Notes: generated by a model not told the origin, from the letters alone. A DNA stretch of 34,728 nucleotides from Chromera velia (GCA_018398765.1 JAHBMJ010001141.1:1-34728), one strand, 5' to 3'; shown: positions 22,399 through 33,249, counted from the first letter of the stretch. Numbers and translations: made by a program.

Positions 22399-25229
22399 AC
22401 AAATGTCCTCACACTGCCTGACTGACTGAGCGGATTGACGAAAAAGTTGGTGTTCTGAGTGAGTCTGTACTTCTTCTCCTTCATCGCCGCTGCCCTTCTC
22501 TTCTTGTCCTTGTCAGGCATCCCCCTCCCCTCAACAGAGTCGGGGTCCACCCATCCCTCCATCATGAGCGTCAAGTTGCGGGACTTCTCCATGCTCTTCG
22601 CCTTCGTCCTGGAGACAGAGGGGTAGGGACGGAGGCAGAGAAGGAGATAATTAGTCAAAGCGAGAGGGCTTTTGGAGCAGAGTAGGGTATGGATGGGTGT
22701 TTGAAAAAGAAATCCAAGTTGGAAAGAGAGAACCTGGGGAATCGAGATGTGCGAGAGACAAGACGCTTGCAGAGATTGTAATTTTGCTTTTCGACGTCTT
22801 TTGTCTTTCGTTTGAAGTTCTCTGTCCCTTTTCCTGTTTCTTCTCTTCCGCTGTCCTCCGTTTTCCTTTCCGCTCCCCTTACGCTTTCTGAAGAGAAAAG
22901 GATTCATTACTTCAGAGAGAGAGCGACTCAACTCACTTTGAGACTTCTCGTTCTTTGGAGAGCGTTGCTGCCTTGTCGGGTTGGACCTGCAACCTCGCAA
23001 CCGAGCAGAAAGAAAAGGAAAGGAGCACGAAAAGGAAAAACAAGCGACAACGAAAGGAAAAACTGAAGATGCGTTCTGTTTGCTTTTGGACACAGTGTGC
23101 ATTCGCGTTGGTTTTTTCTCTCCGGACAGCAAGGAACGAGAAGGGGCAGGAAAAAATCGGAGGGCACGTGAGGTAGACAGGCATGAGAGAATCGGGCAGA
23201 AGAGAAGCCAAAGAGACTGAAGGACCTCCAGACAGTAAGAAACTCCAAAAAACTGCAATTTTCAGATGTTCGAATCCTACGCATCTCACTAAGATGCCCC
23301 CCCCCAAAGAAGGACTCTAGACTCACAGCAGGAGTACAGAAGACGCGTCTTCCCTTCACCTGCAGCCCAATGCCCTCGATGGTTGCCTTTGCTGCCCCAG
23401 CCCTGCTCTGTTTGTTTCGCGTCCCTAACAGCTCCCTGATCTTCGTCTCTGCAGCTGCCTCCTCCTTCAGGACCGTTTCGGCATGGGCGGCCTTTGCAAA
23501 TTTCACAAACGCGGTTCCTTTGGCCTCTCCTGCACATGCATGAATGGAAGGAAAACACACTTACTTTTTTAAACATCTCACCGGGAAGAATTAACCCACA
23601 CATCCTGGCCACGACTGACAATTGATCGATGGCCCTTGCGTTCCCAAAGAACTCTGCTGGCCCCAACAAGCAGATGTGCACACAGAGAGCGCACACCCCA
23701 TGCGGAAGGAAAAGCCCATGAAGAGAAACAGAAAAAAAGGGAAATCCCACCAGCAAGTGCCCCCCCTGGACAGCGTTCACCCCACCTCCCTGCCAAAATA
23801 AGGCCCGTACGTGTGATCGAAAACGACCAACCTGTGCTCGTTCTGACGGTCTTTGCAAAGAGCACCTTCCCGAATCTCTGAAAGGCCGTCAGAAGATCTT
23901 TGTCAGTCGCGTCAAAAGGAACATTCCGAACAAACAGAGTCCGACCCTCCGATACGTCATGACCGTGGTCTCTCTCCTGCTTCCTTTTCTTCTTCGGTAC
24001 CTCATCCTCCTCTTCTTCATCCTCTTCATCGTCCTCGTCTTCTTCCTCGTCTTCTTCCTCTTCTTCGCTCTCTTCTTCGTCTTCATCGTCTTCCCCCCCC
24101 TCTTCCTGTTTGACTCTTGGACCATCCTCTTCGTCCTCTTCTTCTTCTGACTCCTCCAGATCTTCTTCCTCTTCCTCATCTTCCTCTTTCTTTACAACGA
24201 TTTCTTTTTCTTTTTTTTCTTTCTTCTGTCGCTTAGAGACGGGTGAACTCTCGTCCTCGTCCCCAAGCCCCCTCTTTCCCTTGCTCTTCCCTTTTTCCTG
24301 CTGTCCCTTTCCCTTCCCCTCGTCTTCATCATCGCCCCCCTTCTCCATCTGCACACACAACGCAAATTTCACAAAGCAGGGACGCAACGGAAGCCGATCA
24401 AATGAATCATGCAGAATACTCATGGATGGACATATAGGTTTGTCGTATTTCATTTGTTTTAGTTACTGTGGGCGAACGAACGTAATTCTCCCACGCCACG
24501 CAGGCAAGCACTTTCTTTCGCTTGCCCTTCCCTTCCCTGTCTCTGTCTCTCTCTTCCACCCTCCATGCACTGACATCTTTTGCCTTTTGGTAGACATCCT
24601 TTGCGATTGCCCAGTCTGCCTTGAGGGTCCTTCCCTTCAGCTGGATGCCCTGAAGAGCCTTCAAGGCCTTCTCAGCGTCTCGTCGATTCTCGTATTGGGC
24701 AAATGCAAATCCCCTGCATGAACGTTCACCGAACGGACGGAAGAGGGAGGGGAGAAATAGCGACAGGCAGGAACAAAGAAGAGAAAGATACCTCCGGGCC
24801 TCTGTGCGTCTCTCTCTTTTTTGAGTTTGTTCTGGAATTTCGAAAAGAACGAAAATGAGAAGGAGGAGCAGGAGCAGGAGCAGGACGGGGAACGACCCGA
24901 ACGGACAAGCGCAGAGGGAAGGGAAAGAGGTGCGTTGCTGGGGAGAGGAAAAAAGAGGAAGAATAAAAATCGATTTATGTTTCGCTTCGAAACCTCCTTT
25001 TTCTTCTTTCCTCCTCGCCGCACATTTTCCAATTCCTGTCAACACTGTTGCCTTTCGAGAAGACAGAGAAAGAGGAAGCACCTGTGAGAGGAGTCATCGT
25101 CTTTTCGGGGAATTTTCACTTCTGTCGGTTTGACGACCTGCAAATGGAAAAAGGAAGAAGGCGTCAGTCGTGGAAAGGTAGCCGATAATAGAGGTACGGA
25201 GTTGCTGAACCTCTCTTTTTTTTTTTTTT

Positions 25230-25289
<60 letters not shown>

Positions 25290-25318
25290 CTTTCTGTTTC
25301 TGTTTCTTTCACCGCACC

Positions 25319-25362
<44 letters not shown>

Positions 25363-26188
25363 ACACACCCCACACACAAAGAGAGGCCGAGACCCAGTTT
25401 TTTTCCGCATGGACAACTTGATACGGAAACGAAGGAAATCGGGAAAAAATATGTCCTTTCTTTGCTCTGCTCCTAACGGCCCTTTTCTTTCCTTCTGTTT
25501 TGAGACGAACAATAAATGAAGTGGGTGCCTTGGTATTTCCGGACATGAAGAAGAAAAGGAAAGAAAAGCGAGGGTTAACAAGAAAAAGCAGAGAAAGTAT
25601 CTCAGAAGGACCCGCTTTGTTCTCCCTCCCCCCCACCTTCGAGCACACCGCCTCCACTTCATCTTCCCCCGCATCGAAAGCAATGTTCCTCAAAATCACG
25701 CGGCCTGAAGGCAGGGCGGAGGAAGAGGGAGTATGAGAAAAAGGGATAGAAGAAGGGTTTCGGCAGACCACAAAAGCGACAGAAAAAAAAACGCACTCCT
25801 TGCCTCCCGGAGTTGCCGTCCCTCCCTCACGATCGTACACAGGAGAGTGGTGGTGGAAACAAAAAGAAAGGAGAAGGCACGAACAAGTCGAAAAGAAAAG
25901 AAACGAAAAGTGCCGACAGAATCCGATTTTGGACGAGAACCGAGCTGACGACCCACCCGTCTGTTTTGTTTGCTCGATGCTTTGCAAGAGGAGCCTGCAA
26001 GAAGGAAGGCAGATGTTGGTTGAGAATCCCAGGCAGAGGAGAGAGTGAGAAAAGAAGCACGAAATACGAGGACCAAACCCTACAAGGATACCGCGACACT
26101 TCGCGTTTTTGCCAATGGAAAGAGAGAGAGGGGCAGGCTGGGGCGACAACAAAAGAAGTCGCATTTTCTCTCTCTCTCTTTCTCTCTC

Positions 26189-26229
<41 letters not shown>

Positions 26230-27245
26230 AAGCGAGTGTGTCTGTTTGTGAGTTGTTCATGATGCGGGTGTTGTAACGAGTTCCAGACTGACATTTGCGG
26301 CACAATGGAAATGGTCGTCTGTTTGCCCCCGATCTTTGCGGGCAGCGTTCTGTTCTTGTCGATGAACCCGAAGAGTTTGGCTGCATCCTGGACTGTGGGC
26401 AGGTAGACCTCGTAGTTGGTCTTTGCCTTCTGTCCGGGCTTTGGTTTGCTCTTGGACTTTCGTGGTTTGAGGGTGAATGGCTTCTTGCTGAGAATACGAA
26501 GCTCCTTCAACTGAGGTCAGAGGGGGAAGCGGAAGGGGCAATCATGAAAACAAGTCCAAGTAGAAACAGGGAGAGAAGCTGGGGAAAAAAGGTGAGCACA
26601 AGGAGATTTCAGTCACGACTGGGGGACGCCCAGAGAGTTCATGTGTGCACTGCAATTGGAAAATAACTGGAGTCAAGAATCCTTTGTCAAGACGGAAAGA
26701 ATTGGCGGACGTGCAGGAGGAGAGATGCGGAGGGGAGGTGGGGAAAAAATGGTGCACGGAGACGGAAAGACTGAGGCGGAAGAGACACGTAGACAGGAGT
26801 AGGAGGCTGTGAAAATATTAGGCAGTCAAGGCGGCGGGAGAAAGGGAATTTGGCGAGGAGCTGGATCAGAGTGTACCGTCACGCAGGGCGAGAGGAGGTC
26901 TGAAAGTTGGGACACGCAGTGTTGAGAAGGAGAGAGGAAAGATGTACAAAGGAGACGGCAGAAGACTACGCGAAGAGACGCGTCAAGCCAAGGTGAAATG
27001 GGCGCAGACGTAAGCAGCAGCCACATTTTGCATGAAAGTGCAGAAAGAGGAGACACGTGGAAGAAAAGAAGATGCGTCCAGAAAGAAATTGGTATGGTCG
27101 AACTGACAGCATTTTCAAGATCCGTCTGGGTGCAGTCGGGAGGCACATTACAAATTCGAATGGCCTTGGAGGCATCGAGTTTCTCCTTCCCCTTCCACTT
27201 GCCTTTGCCCTTGACCCCTCGGCCTGAGGATTCCTCCTTTACCAT
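17803..27245 (-). CDS. NOP4: NOP4/RBM28-type nucleolar protein, four RRMs, 60S ribosome biogenesis
   Basis: Eighteen exons: 27245-27108, 26510-26293, 25994-25957, 25704-25637, 25137-25082, 24713-24512, 24348-23832, 23529-23327, 22986-22937, 22608-22427, 21921-21734, 21364-21270, 20919-20811, 20504-20416, 19865-19708, 19404-19303, 18793-18471, 17985-17803. All are GT-AG with phases agreeing; 2919 nt, 972 residues. RRM1 has RNP2 IRICNV (29-34) and no clear RNP1. RRM2 has ILRNIA (135-140) and RGFAFAQY (173-180). A Glu/Asp linker covers 241-360. RRM3 has LFVRNV (378-383) and KGTAFVKF (416-423). Next comes the family block SRNLTLMMEGWV with NTNFFVNPL, then RRM4 with LSIRNL (559-564) and KGFSFAEF (688-695), and the signature RPIVEFAVED. 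Residues about 855-912 are RGG-rich. Known yeast Nop4 acts in nucleolar pre-60S assembly; the same role is inferred here. The ATG is the first in frame after an upstream stop. Confidence 0.92.
18057..18316. repeat. (CT)n, (CA)n and (GA)n tracts in last NOP4 intron
   Basis: (CT)n at 18055-18100, CA-rich with ACAAAC units at 18100-18245, and (GA)n at 18280-18314 fill the intron before the terminal NOP4 exon. Confidence 0.9.
20108..20157. repeat. (CT)n-(GT)n compound microsatellite in NOP4 intron
   Basis: Eighteen to twenty bases of CT pass directly into 28 bases of GT, the same order on the plus strand as at 12067. Confidence 0.9.
20527..20564. repeat. (GA)n microsatellite at NOP4 acceptor
   Basis: On the transcribed strand this is a (CT)n tract 20-60 bases ahead of the acceptor for the exon 20504-20416, so it probably acts as the pyrimidine tract. 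Confidence 0.85.
22298..22400. repeat. (GC)n-(AC)n-(GA)n compound microsatellite in NOP4 intron
   Basis: GCGC passes into ACAC, then a GAGA-rich block with interruptions. On the transcribed strand this is (CT)n followed by (GT)n, just downstream of the exon ending at 22427. Confidence 0.9.
25218..25370. repeat. Poly-T, (CTTT)n, (CT)n and (CA)n tracts in NOP4 intron
   Basis: Poly-T with CTTT units at 25216-25260, (CT)n at 25260-25284, and (CA)n at 25328-25372. Confidence 0.9.
26165..26232. repeat. (CT)n-(GT)n-(GA)n microsatellite in NOP4 intron
   Basis: Three dinucleotide blocks follow one another without spacer in the intron after the second NOP4 exon. Confidence 0.9.
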
Positions 27246-27480
27246 CCTTCGTGGGGCCTCACAAAAGAATAAGCGCTCCAAGACGTCAGGAGACAGCGAT
27301 CGATGCTGTCAAAAAAGGAGAAAGGCGGGGAGGGGCTTTTTTCAACAGGAGTTGCGCTGAAGCCCGCTTGCCTTGTGGCTGCTGCTGTCGACACCTGCTT
27401 TAAGTATTATGAAGAGGGGGATAGAGGGAGAGACTCTGAGCCTGAGAGGCTCTGTTGAATCCCAGATCAATCGAGTGAGA
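27246..27480 (-). promoter_or_regulatory. 5' flank of NOP4
   Basis: About 235 bases between the NOP4 ATG and the tandem array. It contains a GACAGCATCGATCGCTGTC near-palindrome at 27292-27310 and purine-rich DNA, and no coding frame. Promoter role is inferred from position only. Confidence 0.35.
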
Positions 27481-27514
27481 TTGGTTTGGGATTCGATCGA
27501 TCGCCAATCCCTGG

Positions 27515-28525
27515 CTTATACCCCGCCGGGGGCATAACTGGGGCGTCCATTTCTGGTCGGTCCCCAAAGCTGGACCGGACGCCAATCCCGGCTTATGCCC
27601 CGGGGCATAACGGCCTTAATTTTGGGACGTCCATTTTGGGCGGTCCGCAAAGCTGGGCCGGACGCCAATCCCGTCTTATGCCCGGCCTTTTGGGGCGTCC
27701 ATTTTGGGCGGTCCCCAAAGCTGGGCCGGACGCCAATCCCGGCTTATGCCCCGGGGCATAACGGCATCCATTTTGGTCGGTCCCCAAAGCTGGGCTGGAC
27801 GCCAATCCCGGCTTACGCCCCGGGGCATATATAACGGCCTTTTGGGGCGTCCATTTTGGGCATCCCAGCTTATATGCCCCGCCGGTCCGCGGGGGGCATA
27901 ACAGCCTTTTGGAGGGTCCATTTTTTTTTTGTCCCCAAAGCTGGGCCAGACGGCAATCCCGGCTTATGCCCGGCCTTTTGGGGCGTCCATTTTGGGCGGT
28001 CCCCAAAGCTGGGCCGGACGCCAATTCCGGCTTATGCCCCAGGGCATAACGGCGTCCATTTTGGTCGGTCCCCAAAGCTGGGCTGGACGCCAATCCCGGC
28101 TTACGCCCCGGGGCATATATAACGGCCTTTTGGGGTGTCCATTTTTTTTCGGTCCCCATAAAGCTGTGCCGGACGGCAATCCCGGCTTATGCCCCACGGG
28201 GCATAACGGCCTTTTGGGGCGTCCATTTTGGTTGATCAGTCCCCAAAGCTGGGCCAGACGCTAATCCCGGCTTATGCCTCGGGGCATAACGGCCTTTTGG
28301 GGCGTCCATTAAGTTTGCTCGGTCCCCAAAGCTGGGCCGGACGCCAATCCCGGCTTATGCCCTGGGGTATAACGGCCTTTTGGGGTGTCCATTTTGGTCG
28401 GTCCGCAAAGCTGGGCCGGACGCCAATCCCGGCTTATGCCCCGGAGCATAACGGCCTTTTGGGGTGTCCATTTTGGTCGGTCCCCAAAGCTGGGCCGGAC
28501 GCCAATCCCAGCTTGGTGTCCCCAA
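27515..28525. repeat. GC-rich tandem array of 68-87 bp units with palindromic core
   Basis: The word TCCCCAAAGC (or TCCGCAAAGC, TCCCCATAAAGC) recurs at about 27561, 27644, 27712, 27781, 27932, 28000, 28069, 28153, 28240, 28323, 28402 and 28481. Most units contain GGACGCCAATCCCGGCTTA, a palindrome close to TTATGCCCCGGGGCATAA, and GGCCTTTTGGGGCGTCCATT. CTTTTGGGG and the following CCCCAAAG are also inverted, so each unit can form two stems. A block of several units (27712 onwards) is itself repeated 288 bp later (28000 onwards). The long Pro/Gly-rich frames on both strands are translations of the repeat. Confidence 0.93.
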
Positions 28526-28954
28526 CCGGCTCCATGCATGACCCCTCGATCTGAGCTAGAGCAAAAATCAAATCTGTGTATATATATATATATATATGCA
28601 TGTATGTGTGTGTGTGTGTTTTTTAAAATTAAGATCATGCATGCATGTATGTCCATATATATATGTGTCGATGCATACTCCTCATGCATGCAATCGGACG
28701 TTCGAGTCATGCAGGAATAAATATTGCATGCAGAATCAATACTGGTAAAGGCACTACTCGCCCTTGTGTACATCTGCATGCAGACGTGGAACCTACGGGT
28801 CAACTCATGGCCACAGACAGGTGATCGAAGCCCGAGGTGCGGCATTTGCAAACATATGAGTCTGCGTGTGGCGCATTCCTGTCTCTATCCATGACCGTAA
28901 TCATGCGCAAGTGAGGGAAGGAATCCGGTCAGCAAGTTATCCTGGCGGTGTTTG
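28526..28954. other. Intergenic DNA with (AT)n and (GT)n tracts
   Basis: Contains (TA)n at 28577-28596, (GT)n at 28605-28619 and several TGCATGCATG words. It separates the tandem array from the ATG at 28955. No exon is supported. Confidence 0.5.
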
Positions 28955-30786
28955 ATGATGCAGGACTCTCTCATCCTGTCTGCTCCCAGCTTGGATTTCG
29001 ACTCCTTGGCTTCAGTCAGCCTACAGCGAGAGAATGAGAAGGGGACGAACAGAGGAGGGTCTCTTCTGTCCATCGCCTCCAAGGACCCTCTGGAAGGGCG
29101 AATTCTCCGTGCGAGTCAGGGAACTCTGAAACGTCGACGGAAGAGGGAGCAGAACCCGCTATATCCGTTCTTCTACCGACCCACGACGAGTGCCTCTATC
29201 AACACGGTGCGTCAGCAGCTAGAAGACATCCATCGGGAGGGATACACTGGATTGGTAGAGGGCCACATACATGCATGCTTTGCAGGCGTCTCGGTGAACT
29301 GAGCAGTCACTTTGGCCTGAATGACGGCCGTCTACATGTATTTGGTGTAATCCATGGTACTGGTTATTGCCTCTTTCCTTCTCTCCATATGACGGAAAGC
29401 CGATCAAGTGCACCTTGCACACATCACAAATGGACTGACTGACTGACTGACTGACTGACTGACTGACTGACTGACTGACTGGCTATGTGCTTCACTGAGA
29501 GATCCGCTGAATCACTGCCGAGTGCTGTAGCCTTGGACAGATCGGCGTCTATTTGGGCAGGAGCTGCGATTGTATTTCGGTCATTCGTGGCTTTTGTTCT
29601 GCAAATCAGGTTTTTGGACGTGTTTGTCAAAGATTTGGTTGCCTACCTTGTTTTCTATTCTGAGCTCTTGCTTCCCAAACTCGTTCCTTCTGTGCAACTC
29701 TGTGCTTCCAGCAATTCCATGTCAATGAAACGACAGGAAAGAAGTGAGTGATCGTGTTTTCACATAAAAAGGTTGAGGCACATGAACGAGGGGAAAGTCC
29801 GAATAAGAAAAGCGGCGTCTTCGCTTTCTATTCAACTTCCCGTAACTCGATACCTCAAGGTATACGCATCCATCTATTGCGTGTCCGTCTATCATGGTAA
29901 ATGGGTACCACCCTCTACCTGTCCACCCTCACTTGTCTGCAGACTCTCCGACGCACTCTATGCGACCAGACGCGTCCCTTTTCGCTCTCTGCCAAGTCTG
30001 TCTCCCCCTTCACCCACTCCCACTGGCACTCCCGTCTCTCCCCGAGTGGGAAGTCCATTGACCCGATGGCCAGCACAGCACGGTCCTCATCAGAGTGGTG
30101 GCTGGGCAATTTGAAGTTTGGAGAGACGCCGATGCAAGTGACTGCGAGGAGTGAGACGACAAGAAAAACCAGAGGCACAGATCACGCAGAATACTTACCA
30201 CCACGCTTCCCCTCCATATCAAGCCACGGCTCTCCTCGCGGTTCAGTCGTGCGTCGTCCCTCTGTCGATTCTCATTCGTCTGCAGAGGGGGTGCTGTCAG
30301 GGAGGAAGGAAGAACGGAGAACAGAGGAACAGAGTCGGCATCCGAAAGGACGGAGGTCACGAGAAGAGGAGACAGAAAGGTCAAGAGCAGCAACACGGTC
30401 ACCCCCCTCGAGGTCATCTAGAGAGTCACAGAGAGACAGAGACAGAGAAGCAGTGCACAGCAGAGAAGGCCGAAGAAGTAGAAGCCCAGGATCGAGAGAA
30501 AAACAGAGAGACAGACCTCAGACACCAACACACAAAGAGGGAGGTCGTCGTCCGGTCTTTCTCCGCCTGCCATCAAGAAAAATGTCTGCAACGCCAGGGG
30601 ACGCGTTGCTGAAAGTGTCCCGATCAACTACACATCTTGGTTCTGACCGCCACGCGGGTGACTTGAAGAGAAGCCTGTTCAGACTTCGAGTGAGTGACCG
30701 ACGTCGGTCTAGCGCCCCCCGACGGAAGAAGCCGAGTATCGCTGTGGGGAGTCCCTCGCCACCTGAGATGGACGTTGCATGGGTCG
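28955..30786 (+). CDS. 5' part of Arg/Ser-rich probably nuclear protein gene
   Basis: Exon 1 runs 28955-29254 (100 codons from a double ATG; donor TTG|GTAGAG). Exon 2 runs 29943-30786 (acceptor GTCTGCAG, donor GTCG|GTAGGT). The junction is phase 0 on both sides. Exon 1 encodes a basic motif LKRRRKREQNPLYPFFYRP and QLEDIHREGYTGL. Exon 2 is one open frame of 281 codons. Residues about 221-292 are rich in RS, RD, RE and SP pairs (for example SRESQRDRDREAVHSREGRR), resembling the RS-like domains of splicing and other nuclear proteins. A second basic cluster follows (DRRRSSAPRRKKP). No RRM or other fold is visible here, so this is not called an SR protein. An alternative small exon at 29573-29621 breaks the phase and was left out. 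The gene continues 3'. Confidence 0.6.
29431..29481. repeat. (GACT)n microsatellite in intron
   Basis: Twelve to thirteen perfect GACT units lie in the first intron of the RS-rich gene. Confidence 0.9.
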
Positions 30787-30975
30787 GTAGGTGGATGGAG
30801 GTTGCACTGTGGATGCGACTGTCTTGGAAACAAGGAACGAGTCTTGTGTGTCTACTCTGGAGGTCTTTGAGAAGGACATCTATTTTGTTGCAATGTGTGC
30901 AAGTTTGATCCGCTGAGGGCATTCTTGCTGTCGCTTTCTATTCGCACCCAACACATAACACGGAGAGAGAGAAAA

Positions 30976-31013
30976 TGTGTGTGTGCGTGTATATGAGTGT
31001 GAGTGTGAGTGTG

Positions 31014-31053
<40 letters not shown>
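30976..31053. repeat. (GT)n and (GAGTGT)n microsatellite
   Basis: GTGT followed by GAGTGT units and then a pure GT run, in an intron of the RS-rich gene. Confidence 0.9.
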
Positions 31054-31121
31054 TTGTGTGTATGCGAGAGCGAGAGAGAGACAGAGCGAGGGACCCGTTT
31101 CTCCTTCTGTCCTGCCTGCAG

Positions 31122-31209
31122 AGCGCCCACGTATTTTCTCCTCTGAACGCCCAAGGGAGGGGTGCTTTTGAGAGGAGGCAGAAGGACCTGGACTCATTCA
31201 AGGACGTCC
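31122..31209 (+). CDS. Candidate middle exon of the RS-rich gene
   Basis: After CTGCCTGCAG and before GTCGAT, one frame reads SAHVFSPLNAQGRGAFERR and continues with KDLDSFKDVHV. It would need the preceding exon to end in phase 0, whereas the donor chosen at 30787 leaves phase 1, so either the donor or the exon is wrong. A further candidate at 31577-31679, after TATGTGCAG, reads NIVHGRRGTASRGHRKSRG in one frame and is again Arg/Ser-rich. Confidence 0.25.
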
Positions 31210-31532
31210 ATGTCGGTCGATCTTTTTGTGCGTCCCTCCGTGCAACTAGTGTTTGTGCATGCACACTCATGGCTCTAGAGAGTCTACACATGTATTTGCA
31301 GCAGCAGTCATTACTTCCTCGCGTGCAAGTTTGACTCGTCGAGAGTGTCGAAGCGAATAGAGGCACGATCCTTTCTGCCGACCGCCTGCAATGCTTCAGC
31401 ATCAAATAGGTCTGAGTGTGCAGGTTCAGAGAAGATTTGAGAGCGGCAGCCTCCCAATTCACCTGGAATCCATGCATTTACACATAAATATGGCTGCGCA
31501 TATTCATCGGCTCAGAATACCATAAATACACA

Positions 31533-31575
<43 letters not shown>

Positions 31576-31765
31576 AGAACATCGTGCATGGTCGGAGAGG
31601 CACTGCCAGCAGGGGCCACCGCAAGTCGAGAGGCTCTCTCTCCAGAGGGGACAGGTCACCTGGGGGTGGGATGCAGATGTGTGTGTGTGTGTCCTCTTTG
31701 TGTTTGAGGACGACAGGGGATACACAAAATCCAAAGTTATGCATCCCTCTGGGAGGTTCTAATGG

Positions 31766-31963
31766 GCTCAAAGAGAATTCTTTTGACATCCGGAAAGCTC
31801 AAAGAGAATTCTTTTGACATCCGGAAAGCTCAAAGAGAATTCTTTTGACATCCGAAAAGCTCAAAGAGAATTCTTTTGACATCCGGAAAGCTCAAAGAGA
31901 ATTCTTTTGACATCCGGAAAGCTCAAAGAGAATTCTTTTGACATCCGGAAAGCTCAAAGAGAA
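31766..31963. repeat. 31-bp minisatellite, six units plus a partial
   Basis: The unit begins GCTCAAAGAGAATTCTTTTG and ends ACATCCGGAAA. Units start at 31766, 31797, 31828, 31859, 31890, 31921 and 31952, exactly 31 bases apart. Only one clear substitution was seen (CCGAAAA before 31859), and the last unit breaks off into purine-rich DNA. Each full unit has one GAATTC. It is most likely intronic. Confidence 0.95.
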
Positions 31964-32333
31964 AGGAAAGACAGGCATCGGAAACAGGAACCATCCGGAT
32001 GGATACAGGCAAGGGGGATCAATGGATCGATCAAATGGGTCGATGCGTCCCTTTGAGAAGTTAATTCACGAGTCTGCACTTACTTTTGTCCGTCGACAGA
32101 AATGTATTCATTGTTCCGCTGCCCTCCAAAAGTCTCTTCCCACCCCCTTTGTTCTTCCTTTGTCAATTTGCAGATTTTTCCGCCATCTTTACCTCTTACG
32201 GGTTCAAATTATTGTCTCCTCACGCATCATCCCTCACAGAAACGGATTACTTCATTAATAGAGAATGCGAGGAGCAAAAATGATGATGTGTGAATGTTCC
32301 CATTCAAGCGTACATGTTCCGGCGAACGTGCAG

Positions 32334-32526
32334 ATCAACCTCCATGAGGCGCCGATCGAGGGTGGCAATTCTTCCTGCAGAGGTATGTTGATTTAGTTCA
32401 TTGTCTGCTTCAATGTCATTTTATTTGCTCGACCTTCAACTCTCTGCTCAACACCTTGTGTTTCTACCTCTTTGACTCTCCTTGTGCATTTTCGTCTGTG
32501 TGATTCCCTTTGCATGTATCTGTCTA

Positions 32527-32561
<35 letters not shown>

Positions 32562-32707
32562 TTCTGTCTGTCTGTCTGTATGTCTGTCTGTCTGTGTCTG
32601 TCTGTCTGCGTGTCTGTCTGTCGCAACAGACGAAGGCACAGCATCAGAAGAATCCCCCTCCGTAGGGGCGCCCCCCCACCCCCCCACCCCCCCACCCCCT
32701 CATGACG
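32334..32707 (+). CDS. Candidate exon pair of the RS-rich gene, proline-rich
   Basis: Exon 32334-32382 (acceptor ACGTGCAG, donor AGAG|GTATGT) reads INLHEAPIEGGNSSCR and ends in phase 1. The next acceptor (TCGCAACAG) opens a frame with exactly two leading bases, giving DEGTASEESPSVG followed by a His/Pro-rich run. It may end at 32707 before GTGCCG, or at 32725 before GTATGT. The (CTGT)n tract between them fits an intron. The phase match supports the pair. The short poly-C coding run makes indel error possible. Confidence 0.4.
32516..32624. repeat. (CTGT)n microsatellite in intron
   Basis: A long tract of CTGT with single-base variants directly precedes the acceptor at 32628-32629. Confidence 0.9.
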
Positions 32708-32790
32708 GTGCCGTCTCCCTATGTTGTATGTATTTGTTTGAAGTGCAGTGTGCTTTCTTTTTGTCTCTTTTTCAGTTCTTTCTCTTCGCT

Positions 32791-32910
32791 GTCTCTTGAG
32801 TGGAAGCAGGAGAGGATTCACGTCTGAACCCATTTTCTTTTTTCTTGTCTTCTTTTCTTCTCTTTCTTCTCTTGAGTGGAAGCAGCAGAGGATTCACGTT
32901 TGAACCCAGT
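32791..32910 (+). repeat. Duplicated candidate 3' splice site, 76 bp apart
   Basis: CTTGAGTGGAAGCAG followed by AGAGGATTCACGT-type sequence occurs at 32795 and again at 32871, each after a pyrimidine-rich tract. Past the second copy a frame reads GFTFEPSDHVNVCREVEKRG, which joins in phase to the exon ending at 32707. Past the first copy the frame meets a stop. The spacing is not a multiple of three. Confidence 0.65.
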
Positions 32911-33075
32911 GATCACGTGAATGTCTGTCGGGAGGTGGAGAAGCGAGGGGCGCTTGACTCTCACCTTTCGAGCCCCCTGCCCACGTCGTTTGATCGTTTG
33001 TTCTGTTCCTTTGTCTTTGTTCTTTCTTTTTGTCTGTTATGTAGATGAAGAAAAAAAGGGAGAAGAAGAAACATA

Positions 33076-33130
33076 TAGTCTGTCTGTCTGTCTGTCTGTC
33101 TGTCTGCCTGTCTGTCTTTTTGTCTGTTTT
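33076..33130. repeat. (CTGT)n microsatellite
   Basis: A CTGT tract of about 45 bases within the RS-rich gene, probably intronic. Confidence 0.85.
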
Positions 33131-33249
33131 CTATGGTACCCGATGCTGTGCGCCAGACGTCGAAGGCCCCGAAACGCGCGTCAAAGGAGGAATCCAAAGA
33201 CCGCAAGAAAGAACAGACAAGCCAAAACAAAAGACATAGAATCACAGAA

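Noticed and set aside
22173-23258. 361-codon minus-strand ORF
   Set aside because: It spans several NOP4 introns and exons. Only the segments matching the family and bounded by splice sites were kept.
27593-28159. 188-codon minus-strand ORF with repeated PALGTDQNG-like motif
   Set aside because: Translation of the tandem array. Neighbouring units fall in different frames and both strands are equally open.
27515-28525. CRISPR-like spaced repeats
   Set aside because: The entire unit is repeated, with no unique spacers, and the setting is a eukaryotic intergenic region. The 31-bp array at 31766 likewise has no spacers.
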